From Dehalococcoidia bacterium (GTDB taxonomy: Bacteria; Chloroflexota; Dehalococcoidia; Lucifugimonadales; VXLM01): a stretch of 64,000 bases of DNA. The DNA lies in assembly GCA_009841605.1 (NCBI GenBank), contig VXLM01000085.1:1-64000 (forward strand), given 5' to 3'. The translations under genes were made by a program, and so were the position numbers. Positions 7,468 to 15,610 of the stretch are shown here, piece after piece. How positions within the stretch are numbered: the stretch's first letter is position 1; the number at the start of each line of letters is the position of its first letter. The notes under the pieces are model-generated. The model worked only from the letters and a program-made list of their open reading frames with translations. It was not told the origin of the DNA and ran no database searches.

Positions 7468-7496
7468 TTGATTACGGCTTGCTCATCTTGTACATT
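7468..7496 (+). promoter_or_regulatory. Promoter of the zinc-finger gene, apparently leaderless
   Basis: TTGATT (7468-7473), a 17-bp spacer and TACATT (7491-7496) make a good sigma70-type promoter. The downstream ATG at 7506 is only 10 nt after the -10 element, where transcription itself should start, and no ribosome-binding site precedes it. Confidence 0.55.
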
Positions 7497-7505
7497 AGTT
7501 CTATT

Positions 7506-7934
7506 ATGAATACAACAAAACCTCTTTACATGGTCTCGTCTGTAGCCCTGCAGGGGTGCCTGCGATGCGACGGGCCGCTCAATCTCTACGACCGGTTCCC
7601 ACGCTGCATCAATTGCGGATGGGAAGACTACCGCGAACCCGACTCCCAGCGAAACGCGGACCCCCTCGGTTCCTCACGCAACGCCGAGTCCTTCCCCGAC
7701 AGAGTGGCCTACCGTGGAGAAAGTCGTCGCTTCGCGTTCGCCGACCGCATCGAGGCCCGGATAGCCTCCACGTGGCGAGACACCACCCTTCTTTGCCCCT
7801 ACGACGGAGCCGTCATGCGTCACACGGGCCCTGCCGGAGCAAATACACCCACCGTCCACGCCTACACCTGCCGGGACAAAAAGCACCGCGTCCGCCTCTG
7901 GCGTCAGTCCGATGGCGACCTCGCCTGGCGCTGA
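7506..7934 (+). CDS. Small cysteine-pair (zinc-finger-like) protein of unknown function
   Basis: A 142-residue protein with CLRC (18-21) and CINC (34-37), spaced as in a zinc ribbon, followed by GWEDYREP. A second half has a lone CPYDG (97-101) and a TCRDKKHR (121-128), which could form another metal site. The middle is basic and Arg-rich. No enzyme motif is visible. The divergent XRE regulator and shared operator region suggest the two form a small regulated unit. The ATG at 7506 fits a leaderless promoter; an alternative ATG is nine codons later. Confidence 0.6.
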   Translation: MNTTKPLYMVSSVALQGCLRCDGPLNLYDRFPRCINCGWEDYREPDSQRNADPLGSSRNAESFPDRVAYRGESRRFAFADRIEARIASTWRDTTLLCPYDGAVMRHTGPAGANTPTVHAYTCRDKKHRVRLWRQSDGDLAWR

Positions 7935-8085
7935 TCAAAACATCCGGACTAGGAGAAAGAAATGCCAGGTAAAAAGAGACCCCTTGTCGGCCAAACAGCT
8001 TCAGAACCGCCCCATCTCGTGTCAGGTTAAGACTTTCACGAACACCGCAACCATTCCCCATTGACGAGAAAACAACACCGTCACT

Positions 8086-8260
8086 GTCATTCTGAGCGGA
8101 GCAGAGCGGAGTCGAAGAACCTAAAGTGGCTGTCACAATATAAAGCCAGCATTAGAGCGTCCTTACGTTGTTTCCACTCTAGGCCACGATATGGGCGCGG
8201 CACTGGCGGCCGGGTCCTGCAGTTACGGACTTTAGATTCCGCCCTGCGCTCGGAATGACA
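8086..8260. mobile_element. MITE-like element, copy A
   Basis: About 175 bp, bounded by inverted ends: TCATTCTGAGCGGAGC..., running to CTAAAG on the left, and CTTTAGATTCC...CGCTCGGAATGA on the right. The interior has no coding potential. A second copy with the same ends but a different interior is at 44127-44289. No transposase is present, so if mobile it would depend on one elsewhere. It occupies most of the 375-bp gap between the zinc-finger gene and the DUF4389 gene. Confidence 0.7.
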
Positions 8261-8309
8261 GAAAGGCGAGGGCCGGATCGTAGCTGGAAGTCCGTTTTGC
8301 CTACTCCTG

Positions 8310-8948
8310 TCAGTCCAGTCTGAACGGGGGATATCGGTCCGTGCTCAGTAGGAATGCATAGGCTGCGACCCTGTACCCCCACCGGGAGACTCCGACAACG
8401 AAGTCGAACATCCCCTTGGGATACCTTCCAAGTACCAGTATCGCCAGCCATGCGATGATCGTGATGATGAATGCGATCAGGCCAAGAATGATCAGGACGA
8501 TGTAGTGAGGGATTGCCAATAGCCACTTCACCAGGGGCAGGAACCTGTTCAGGTCCTTCTCAGCAGCAGGATATGGAATGTCGAGGTGGACCGACTGCTC
8601 CTCGTCCGTAGACGGATACTCGTCTCGCAGGAGGCCGAGGCATGCGCCCACCCTGGCGCTGAATCTCTGCAGTTCGAGGTTCCAGTCGAACCACCAACGA
8701 GGATACTTTCGTCTGAACAGGAGCATCAGAATCGTGGCGGACCACACAACGCCGCCAACGACTAAAGGAGAGGTGGCCTGATCGACTGTCAGGTTGCCGC
8801 TCGACGTATACCCGCTTACAAGAGCGACGACAATGAGTATCGGGATGGCGAGGATGATCCTGACAAGTGCCGTCAGCCTGTTTCGTGAACCTTCGGGATA
8901 GTCGACGTTGAATTGGACCGGGTACGCGTTGTCTTGATTGTTCTCCAT
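8310..8948 (-). CDS. DUF4389 membrane protein
   Basis: A 212-residue integral membrane protein. It starts with the domain's typical YPVQFNVDYPEGSRNRLTAL, has two hydrophobic segments at about 25-45 and 60-80, a tryptophan/tyrosine-rich RRKYPRWWFDW loop near 82-92, a repeat of the fold with a long hydrophobic segment (about 140-175), and LGRYPKGMFDF near 177-187. DUF4389 function is unknown. The ATG at 8948 follows GGAGGAG. The two-part LVR..L.IP pattern suggests an internal duplication of the domain. Confidence 0.85.
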   Translation of the reverse strand: MENNQDNAYPVQFNVDYPEGSRNRLTALVRIILAIPILIVVALVSGYTSSGNLTVDQATSPLVVGGVVWSATILMLLFRRKYPRWWFDWNLELQRFSARVGACLGLLRDEYPSTDEEQSVHLDIPYPAAEKDLNRFLPLVKWLLAIPHYIVLIILGLIAFIITIIAWLAILVLGRYPKGMFDFVVGVSRWGYRVAAYAFLLSTDRYPPFRLD

Positions 8949-9422
8949 CTCACTCCTCCAAGGTCTCATTGCGCCGGTCCGGGATAGCGACCCCAAGACT
9001 CCGGCTCATCGTTGTGCCGAAAATGGGCTTTTCTGTCGCACCAGGTTGATGGAAGCTACCCATGCGGCAGGATTCGTCCACGATCCCGCCACGCGGCGAG
9101 CGATTTTGGTCAAGCCCGGTTCCGGTTTTATCACGTCTGGTGCTGAAAAGCCACTTGGAGACGGCCGTTGCTTTGTAGCATCGATCCAGCAGCCGACGCG
9201 GGATCACAGCCCGGCGTCCAGTTGTGGCGGTGGCGGGCGATAAGAGCAGGGCGTGGACTGAATTGTACTGAACTGCGAATCTTGCTCGGCTCCACTAAGT
9301 TTATTTATTGGAGCTAGTGATATTGCATTCAGATCCTTTCTATTCCATTTAAATTTTCTAGGATACCATGCAGAATGCTCACAAGAACGACACACTAAAT
9401 AAACGTAATGTAGGCACTTTAG
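8949..9422. other. 474-bp gap, left border of the AT-richer island
   Basis: No convincing gene. The left half is GC-rich. From about 9240 the composition becomes clearly AT-richer and stays so through the next three genes. A 63-codon minus-strand frame (9204-9395), starting 28 bp after the methyltransferase stop, contains CxxC and WYPRKF and could be a remnant of a longer gene, but it lacks support. Confidence 0.5.
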
Positions 9423-11021
9423 CTAAGCCAGGAGGTCGGAGAGAGCAGCCGCTGGGACTTTCCCGAGTTCTTTAGGTTCTAGTTTGTGCAACCCACCGCC
9501 ATAGACCCTGCCCTTGCCTATCATCGCGTTCGGGCATATTTCTTGAAGGAACGCCCAGATTTGCCTCTTCAACTGAGGGGTTTCATTGAGTGCCTTAAGT
9601 ATAGACTCCCTCGGGTAAAGCATGAGGTATGAGTTCGGTGCTGTAGCTTGTGAATGATTTAAGATGAAACGGAAGGGCTGACCGTTCTTTTTGCCCCGTC
9701 CAATGTACGTACACAAAAACGGAGCTGCCGGGCGGCGCTCTTGCGAGTACCATGGTATGCGGTGTCGACACAAGTAGCCTTCAGATACGCCTTGTGCCTT
9801 GCCTTCTTCAAGGTAAGCTCCTAGTGCCGGACTCCACTCCTTGATCGTCGCTTCTGAAAGCTGAGAGTCAAGGAGGAACAGCCGCCGATTCAACAAAGGA
9901 TCGCCCTCTGTGTCTGTATGGACTTCGTCATTCACAATGTATCTCGGACTCGGAAGTATGGGGCGAAACGCCTCCAAAGGCAGTTCTCGTCTTTCGATCT
10001 CCTCAGCCGAAAGTATGAAGTATTTGTTGTTTCCAGTAGCCAACCCTCGCTGAATCCTAAAGTAATCTGACAGGACGGGCGAGTCCGGCTCATGGTGGCT
10101 CTCATTCATTGAATACTGAGTCCAGTCTAGGTTATCACGGAGAACGTCGTTCGGCACAATCCGATCCAGACTAGGCTCCTGTAGTGAACCGCCGAACGTC
10201 ATACGCACCGCGTGATTCAGGGGTGTTTTTCCCTTTCTGATCCAGACGACGGAAGAGGACACCAGGGCATCGCCAAATTGAACCTCTTTCGGATCAAATC
10301 GGTGCACATGCAACAATGTTACCTTATCAAGCAAATATCGCTTGACCGAGATCCCGTAGTTTACATCCATAAATTCGCTCGGTATTAGCCATGCAGCCAG
10401 ACCACCTTCTGCCATCCATGCGTGGCTTAGATTGAGGAAGTAACAGTACAGGCCGGCTAAACCGCTGACATCGGAGCCACTTACCTTCTTGGCCTTGAGT
10501 TTGAGACGTTGTTTCTCTGCTCTGACGATATGATGGTGTCGTACGTATGGCGGATTGCACACTAGTAGATTAAATTTTTCTGAGTCAGTTTTAGGAGGTA
10601 CAGCAAGAGTGAAATCTTCTAGGCGTGTTTCTAGAATCGTGTTACTCCATAATTTCGCCGCCGGTGTTCCATAATGAGGGTCGATCTCGTAACCAATAGC
10701 ACAAGCCAGACGATCGTCGGGAAACACCTGCAACAACGCCGAGTAGAACGCTCCAGTTCCAAAGGCTGGGTCGATAAACCGCACAGTGGTTGACTCAGGA
10801 ACGAGAACTCTTGCGTACTGGAGTATCTCGATGGCGAGTTTGGTAGGAGTTGCGAATTGGCCCATCCTGTTCCGTTCAAGTTGATCCTTAGCGGCGTCCA
10901 AATTGGCCTGAACTAGTAGCCGTCGACTCTCTAATGCGGTAACTGTGTTATTCACTGCCAGTTCATCACCCCGATGGCTTTTGGCTTGATGTTCCGTGCA
11001 ACTTACCAATTCCTTCGACAC
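9423..11021 (-). CDS. Adenine-N6 DNA methyltransferase (Eco57I-like, stand-alone)
   Basis: A 532-residue SAM-dependent DNA methyltransferase. A GQFATPTKLA motif X-like segment (54-63) precedes motif I DPAFGTG (84-90) and the catalytic motif IV NPPY (156-159), the order of gamma-type adenine methylases. The C-terminal 300 residues should recognise DNA. There is no N-terminal PD-(D/E)XK nuclease of the kind fused in type IIG enzymes, and no restriction gene follows. It is last in a three-gene operon, 35 bp after the DUF262 gene. Composition is AT-richer than the surroundings, suggesting transfer. It could protect self DNA, or be an active part of a defence system. Confidence 0.88.
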   Translation of the reverse strand: MSKELVSCTEHQAKSHRGDELAVNNTVTALESRRLLVQANLDAAKDQLERNRMGQFATPTKLAIEILQYARVLVPESTTVRFIDPAFGTGAFYSALLQVFPDDRLACAIGYEIDPHYGTPAAKLWSNTILETRLEDFTLAVPPKTDSEKFNLLVCNPPYVRHHHIVRAEKQRLKLKAKKVSGSDVSGLAGLYCYFLNLSHAWMAEGGLAAWLIPSEFMDVNYGISVKRYLLDKVTLLHVHRFDPKEVQFGDALVSSSVVWIRKGKTPLNHAVRMTFGGSLQEPSLDRIVPNDVLRDNLDWTQYSMNESHHEPDSPVLSDYFRIQRGLATGNNKYFILSAEEIERRELPLEAFRPILPSPRYIVNDEVHTDTEGDPLLNRRLFLLDSQLSEATIKEWSPALGAYLEEGKAQGVSEGYLCRHRIPWYSQERRPAAPFLCTYIGRGKKNGQPFRFILNHSQATAPNSYLMLYPRESILKALNETPQLKRQIWAFLQEICPNAMIGKGRVYGGGLHKLEPKELGKVPAAALSDLLA

Positions 11022-11056
11022 CAGCGGTCGTTGATCTTTCTAGCTGGTTTGAACCT

Positions 11057-12076
11057 CTAGTCAACCAACAACTTATAGAAGTGTTCATGTCTTGTTGTCC
11101 GTTCTCTTACGTGGCTAGTTGCCTTAGATAGTGCATCTCGCAAGCGGCTTAGTTCAACAGTGAGATCATCGGCACGGAGTGCACAATCTAGGGATGTCAT
11201 CCTCTTGGAGGTCGTCGAGAAATTGACTAACTTAGTTCTACCATAACCACCTGGTATGCCCCCAATGGTGTCTGCGCTGGCAACCATTAGACTGTAGAAC
11301 CACGCGAGATTACGAAATCGGGTACCTCGTATTGTCTCCCCCAAATCGTTGGCGAGGCGTTCAAAGGCCTCAGAGAACAAGTGTGTGGCTTGAGATTCCT
11401 TTGAGAACTTGAGGTCGTATTGTTCATATTTGTCATCCAATACTTGGATGTCGGAAATGCCATCGATAATTGCGACCAAAATGTCGGAGATCAACTCCGC
11501 TTCGCGCATCCGACTGTATTGCTTGCTTGATATTACCCTTAAATGCCTAAGAGCCTCGATGTGTTTTTCGGAAAGTGCATAGACAGCCTGTTTAAATAGG
11601 CCAGTAAAACGAGCGTGCCGCGTTTCTTGCCGATTAATCGGTACGGTGTAGCGATTCAAGCGAGCAAAGAGCTTCCACACATCCTCGTCTGTTGCCTCTT
11701 CTATCATTTCGACTGTAACACCGTACTCAAGGAATTGCCGTTGCGCGTTGAATGGTAAATCATCAAAGCACATCTCTCCATACTTTTCATGGTGTGGCGC
11801 GTGGATCGGGAAATCACCTGACACGAAACCCAAGATGGCCCCCAGTCGCTGTTGCCCATCGACTACTTCAAATGTTGTTTGTCCACCTTGTCGAAGTACT
11901 CGGACGTATATCTTGGGCATAGGAATGGCCCGGACGATGGTATCTACTAGAAAAGATTGGGCTTCGCGAGACCAGACTGCCCGGCGCTGAAATTTGGGCT
12001 GAATGATCAATCGTTCGCTTTGCTGTAGGCGCACGAGTTCGCTAATCATTTGGGATTCAGTGCGATAACGAGTCAT
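11057..12076 (-). CDS. DUF262 (ParB/Srx-like) protein without nuclease domain
   Basis: A 339-residue DUF262 protein. The hallmark VDGQQRL is at 72-78, preceded by IIQPKFQRRAVWS (24-36) and followed by FARLNRYTVPINRQETRHA, the typical second motif. DUF262 domains hydrolyse nucleotides and drive nucleases in GmrSD, SspE and BrxU defence proteins. Those usually carry a DUF1524 His-Me nuclease domain; here the C-terminus shows no such motif. The start ATG overlaps the stop of the upstream gene by 4 bp (ATGA), implying coupled translation. The partner nuclease, if any, is not obvious. Confidence 0.87.
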   Translation of the reverse strand: MTRYRTESQMISELVRLQQSERLIIQPKFQRRAVWSREAQSFLVDTIVRAIPMPKIYVRVLRQGGQTTFEVVDGQQRLGAILGFVSGDFPIHAPHHEKYGEMCFDDLPFNAQRQFLEYGVTVEMIEEATDEDVWKLFARLNRYTVPINRQETRHARFTGLFKQAVYALSEKHIEALRHLRVISSKQYSRMREAELISDILVAIIDGISDIQVLDDKYEQYDLKFSKESQATHLFSEAFERLANDLGETIRGTRFRNLAWFYSLMVASADTIGGIPGGYGRTKLVNFSTTSKRMTSLDCALRADDLTVELSRLRDALSKATSHVRERTTRHEHFYKLLVD

Positions 12077-12726
12077 GCGAAAACTCCCCACGTGTCCATG
12101 ACCCTACGATGACTCTCCATGACTATTACTCGATCGTCTGGTATATTGTCTGATCCAAACCTACGAATGATTTCTGAGGCGTCCTTATAAGAGTCGACTA
12201 AGATGAACTGGATGTCTTCAAATTCAAATTGAAGAGTTCGAGGCACACGCCACTCTCGTTCGTAGAGAAAATTGGACTCTTCGAGCCACTGTCCCAAGGG
12301 ATCGAATGGCTTAACAAAAGGCTCAAGTTGTGGCGGTATGGAAAGAGAAAGATCCTGTACGATATCTCCCCTGGTGTAGAGTACCGGTCCGCCTCCCCTG
12401 TCAAATATGACTTTCTTATTGAAGCCGATTCCGTATGAACTGAAGTTACCTGTTAGGGTCCTTATGGATCCCCAAACAGTTTCGGAGAAACAAGCAGCTT
12501 CCGGTTTATTCGGCAGATCCGGTTGAGGGGCCGCCTTAATCGATTTCGTTTCCAAGATCGCCTGAAGCTTGTCAAAGGCGGTGGATTCAGTAAACTGGAA
12601 CAAATCGTGGGACGGCCTGATTAGCGATTCACCAGTTATTTTCCCGTGTCCTTTACCGGTGTCACGAGTGAGGTGAATGAGAAAGGGAGAGTAATCGACC
12701 GATTTGTATTGGTCGAAGGAGTTCAT
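12073..12726 (-). CDS. AbiGi/DUF2971-like protein, first gene of defence-like operon
   Basis: A 217-residue protein. It begins near residue 13 with SPFLIHLTRDT, has FDKLQAILETKSIKA, then ACFSETVW at about 79-86, YGIGF near 98, a YEREWRVP segment near 158-165 and a final IQFILVD strand. This pattern (IHxT, CFSE, YEREWR) resembles abortive-infection AbiGi and DUF2971 proteins, whose biochemistry is unclear. The family call is by pattern only. The ATG at 12726 follows GGAAAGG; the frame stays open further upstream. It is translationally coupled to the DUF262 gene. Confidence 0.6.
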   Translation of the reverse strand: MNSFDQYKSVDYSPFLIHLTRDTGKGHGKITGESLIRPSHDLFQFTESTAFDKLQAILETKSIKAAPQPDLPNKPEAACFSETVWGSIRTLTGNFSSYGIGFNKKVIFDRGGGPVLYTRGDIVQDLSLSIPPQLEPFVKPFDPLGQWLEESNFLYEREWRVPRTLQFEFEDIQFILVDSYKDASEIIRRFGSDNIPDDRVIVMESHRRVMDTWGVFA

Positions 12727-12776
12727 TTGCCTTTCCAGCAAACAAGACCAGGGGGCAGTGGTCTGCGGCGAGGGAT

Positions 12777-12832
12777 GGTGTCCCTGACACCCCATTTTAG
12801 TTTCGAGGGTCGAGTATACCACAAGAGTATAC
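12777..12832 (-). promoter_or_regulatory. Candidate promoter/operator of the three-gene operon
   Basis: The upstream region contains a direct repeat GAGTATAC at 12812-12819 and 12825-12832 (13-bp period); each copy gives a TATACT -10-like box on the minus strand. Downstream of it is the hairpin GGTGTC-CCT-GACACC (12777-12791), within the predicted leader. The -35 matches are weak, so an activator or a repressor bound to the repeat is plausible. Confidence 0.35.
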
Positions 12833-12932
12833 ACTTGCTACTCGGCATACTGAGGGCCAACACAATCCAGATCGAAGACGTAACGAGCGTCGCCCCAATG
12901 CCCTTATCAAGGTATCAGAGGGCGGTGGTGCC

Positions 12933-13307
12933 TCAGGCCACGTAGGCGGGAACGCTCACCGGTCTGGCGATCCGGTTCACCGCGTCCGAGAATGTGCTCC
13001 ATTCGGCGAGCATGGCGTCGAGGCGGTCCATGCCACGGGCGCTGACGTGGTAATACCGGCGACTCTGGCCCGTTTCCGAAAGCTCCCAGTGGCCCTCGAT
13101 CAGGCCGTCGCGCTCCAGCCTGTGCAGGGCGGGATACAGCGTCCCCTCTTTCAAGTGAAAGTAGCCCCCGCTCCTGCGCTCCATCTCCTTCGCGAGCTGG
13201 TAGCCGTACATCTCCTGTTCCGCGAGGAGCGACAGGATAAGCGTTTCGGTGCTGCCCTTCAGCAGTTCGCGGCGGTATACGTCCAGTCCGTTTATGGCAG
13301 TCGTCAT
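12933..13307 (-). CDS. PadR-family transcriptional regulator
   Basis: A 124-residue winged-helix repressor. The PadR signature is clear: ILSLLAEQEMYGYQLAKEM (about 24-42), then GTLYPALHRLERDGLI (55-70) and GQSRRYYHVSARGMDRL (80-96). PadR proteins repress stress or efflux genes and are released by small ligands. The start ATG follows GGGAGGG. A TACAT-N9-ATGTA palindrome about 50 bp upstream fits autorepression. The next gene downstream is the AbiGi-like gene, 206 bp away, with its own promoter-like region. Confidence 0.92.
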   Translation of the reverse strand: MTTAINGLDVYRRELLKGSTETLILSLLAEQEMYGYQLAKEMERRSGGYFHLKEGTLYPALHRLERDGLIEGHWELSETGQSRRYYHVSARGMDRLDAMLAEWSTFSDAVNRIARPVSVPAYVA

Positions 13308-13354
13308 AGCGAGTCCCTCCCAAGAGCCGCGCCGCGAAAGAAGTAATAGGAAGC

Positions 13355-13373
13355 TACATGGCTCTACTATGTA
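13355..13373. promoter_or_regulatory. PadR-box-like palindrome
   Basis: TACAT at 13355-13359 and ATGTA at 13369-13373 form a perfect inverted repeat with a 9-bp spacer, matching the ATGT/ACAT half-site style of PadR operators. It lies about 50 bp before the padR start codon. Confidence 0.5.
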
Positions 13374-13489
13374 CTACGCACGAGGAGGGAGATTGGATTT
13401 CAGGAACCCAGACTGGAAGCCCCGCCAAAGAGGACTGATCCTCAACGACACGGTGGTGCGTCTTACCGGCGCCGCTTGAGAAGACCTCG

Positions 13490-14545
13490 CTACCAGTCCA
13501 CCCTCAACAGCGTCCACCTGATGCCAAAGTGACCGCCCTCCTGAGACCAGTGCGTCGCCAGATACGTGCCGTCGTGCAGCCTGATGGCCGTAGGAAAGCC
13601 AAACTGGAAGCCGGAGAAGGTCTCAACGCCCGACTCTACGTCCGGCCTCTCGGCGGACGTATTCGGGTCGTACATGATCCCTTCGTGGTGGACCGTCCAG
13701 GCGTCATCGGTGAACGTCACGAGGTTCATCACCACGCCCTGCTGTCCATATCGACGGTTGTAGAGCACGAGCAGCCGGTCGCCGCCCAGCGGGATGGGCG
13801 TCATGGTCTGCCCCATGGTGCCTGTCGGCTTCGGCCTGCTCCACGTCAGGCCGTCGTCGCGCGAGATCGTGAAGTGGTCGTCGATGTCCGTGACGCCGTC
13901 CATGACGATCGTCCAGCACGTAGAGATGAGCAAGCCCGGCTCGACCTCTGCCAGCTTCTGCTCGAAGTAGCCGTGGACGCCGTCGGGGTCTTCGAAGACC
14001 GTTGTGTGACGCGGCCACGTCTGCCCGCCGTCGTCCGACACCGCCGCGATTACGAGCCTTCCGAGCGAGTCCTGCGACTCCAGCGTAGCGCCCGGCGCGA
14101 GCAACCGCCCTGACTGAAGGGCCAACGCTCCGTGCGATATCTCCAGCGGCGAGAACCCCATCATCGGGACGACCTTCGGCTCGGACCATGTGCGCCCTCC
14201 GTCCGTCGACGTGCAGAATACCGGCTCGTTATGGCCCTCGCCGAACCGCCCACCCTCTTCGCGGTAGCTCCGAGAGCCGTATGCATAGACCGTCTTCCCG
14301 TCCGCCGAGATACTCAGCTTCAGGGCGTTTGTCGCGTTGCCCACTCGCGGGAGAATCGTGCCCTCGACGTTCCACGTCCTCCCACCGTCCGTCGAGCGAG
14401 CCCAGTCGGTGCCCCCGGTCACGTGCGCCCCGCCTCCCACGTTGAACGAGCACAGAATGTCGCCATTCGGAAGCTGCACAGCCTGTGGGAACGCCGACTC
14501 CCGCTCGTCGATTCTTCCGCTGTCCACTATTTCGATGCTCGGCAT
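13490..14545 (-). CDS. BNR/Asp-box repeat exo-sialidase-like beta-propeller
   Basis: A 351-residue protein with four Asp-box motifs: STDGGRTW twice (about 48-55 and 118-125), SDDGGQTW (about 170-177) and SRDDGLTW (about 228-235). This fits a six-bladed sialidase-type propeller. The N-terminus lacks a signal peptide, so it is probably cytoplasmic. True sialidases need an Arg triad that cannot be confirmed by eye, so the activity is open: hydrolase or lyase on a sugar acid is possible. The ATG at 14545 is chosen because homology-like sequence begins there; the open frame extends another 100 codons. Confidence 0.8.
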   Translation of the reverse strand: MPSIEIVDSGRIDERESAFPQAVQLPNGDILCSFNVGGGAHVTGGTDWARSTDGGRTWNVEGTILPRVGNATNALKLSISADGKTVYAYGSRSYREEGGRFGEGHNEPVFCTSTDGGRTWSEPKVVPMMGFSPLEISHGALALQSGRLLAPGATLESQDSLGRLVIAAVSDDGGQTWPRHTTVFEDPDGVHGYFEQKLAEVEPGLLISTCWTIVMDGVTDIDDHFTISRDDGLTWSRPKPTGTMGQTMTPIPLGGDRLLVLYNRRYGQQGVVMNLVTFTDDAWTVHHEGIMYDPNTSAERPDVESGVETFSGFQFGFPTAIRLHDGTYLATHWSQEGGHFGIRWTLLRVDW

Positions 14546-14798
14546 GGGTCTGCTCCGTTTTTGCTGTGCTACGGCACTTCGGCTGAGATGGTATTCAACC
14601 AGTCGGTGGGATTGCCGCAAGGATAATAGCAGAACTGGTCGTTTCTTTGACGCGTTACCCGGTGCGGTCAAGCCGCAAATTCGTGTCTGGTCTTCCAGGT
14701 TCCTGCTACCATCTTTAGACCAGACTATCGTTCGACGCACCCCAGAATTGGAGTACTTGCGTTGGCGGTTATGTTTCCCGGAAGAAAATACGCACTCG

Positions 14799-15599
14799 AT
14801 GACCATCCCAAAGCCCAAGCACCTCGGACCGGAATACGCCGACCAGTTCAACGACGAGAGCGTAGCAGGCGCCTACGTCAACTACCCTCCATACACTGCA
14901 GAAGTCTTCGAGGTTCTAGATAGCCTGATACAAGACGAACCGCGAATTGTGCTCGACATGGGCTGTGGGACCGGAGACGTGGCGCGGCCCCTAGCCTCCC
15001 TCGTAGATCACGTCGACGCCGTAGACCAATCGGCAGCCATGATCGAAATCGGCCGCTCTCGTGAAGGAGGCGACCGGGCGAACATCAGGTGGGTGTGCCA
15101 AAGCGCGGAGGACTTTACATACGACGCTCGCTACAGCCTCATCGTAGCTGGAGCAAGTCTTCACTGGATGGACTGGTATGAGGTGCTGCCTCGGATGGCC
15201 GGAGCACTGTCAGACCATGGCTACCTGGCAATCGTTGGCGGTCGTGGGATGGACACCACACCTTGGAACAACGAGCTAAGCAAGATCATCCCCACATACT
15301 CGACGAACAAGGACTACGAGTCCTTCGACCTATTGGACGAGCTTGAACGCCGACGGCTCTTTTCGGTCGTCGGTCGAAAGCGTACTGCACCTCGAAAATT
15401 CTCCATGAGTGTCGACCGGTACGTTGAGATGTTCCACGCGCGCAACGGCTTTTCGAGACAGCGCATGGACGCGCAGTCCGCCGCTGAGTTCGATGCCGCC
15501 GTCCGTGAGCTGGTGGCTCCCTATGCGGTCGATCACGTCCTCACCTTCAACGTGACAACCGGCATCACCTGGGGACATCCGTGGCCCAATGTGGCCTAA
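14799..15599 (+). CDS. SAM-dependent methyltransferase (class I)
   Basis: A 266-residue cytoplasmic methyltransferase. Motif I is VLDMGCGTGDVARPL (about 51-65), motif II VDAVDQSAAMIE (74-85), and the post-I region contains VCQSAEDF and VAGASLHWMDWYEVLPRM. It fits the Methyltransf_11/25 group, small-molecule O- or C-methylases. The start at 14799 has only a weak GGAAGA upstream. It diverges from the BNR gene and is followed 11 bp later by a histidine phosphatase gene, so the two are probably co-transcribed. The substrate is unknown. Confidence 0.85.
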   Translation: MTIPKPKHLGPEYADQFNDESVAGAYVNYPPYTAEVFEVLDSLIQDEPRIVLDMGCGTGDVARPLASLVDHVDAVDQSAAMIEIGRSREGGDRANIRWVCQSAEDFTYDARYSLIVAGASLHWMDWYEVLPRMAGALSDHGYLAIVGGRGMDTTPWNNELSKIIPTYSTNKDYESFDLLDELERRRLFSVVGRKRTAPRKFSMSVDRYVEMFHARNGFSRQRMDAQSAAEFDAAVRELVAPYAVDHVLTFNVTTGITWGHPWPNVA

Positions 15600-15610
15600 C
15601 GGAGATCCCA

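Noticed and set aside
9204-9395. 63-codon frame behind the methyltransferase gene
   Set aside because: Contains CxxC and WYPRKF and shares the island's composition, but the length, lack of a ribosome site and low-complexity end give no firm support for a gene.
12907-13323. 138-codon frame overlapping padR in another phase
   Set aside because: padR has the complete PadR signature and a ribosome site; the alternative is Arg/Gly-rich shadow.
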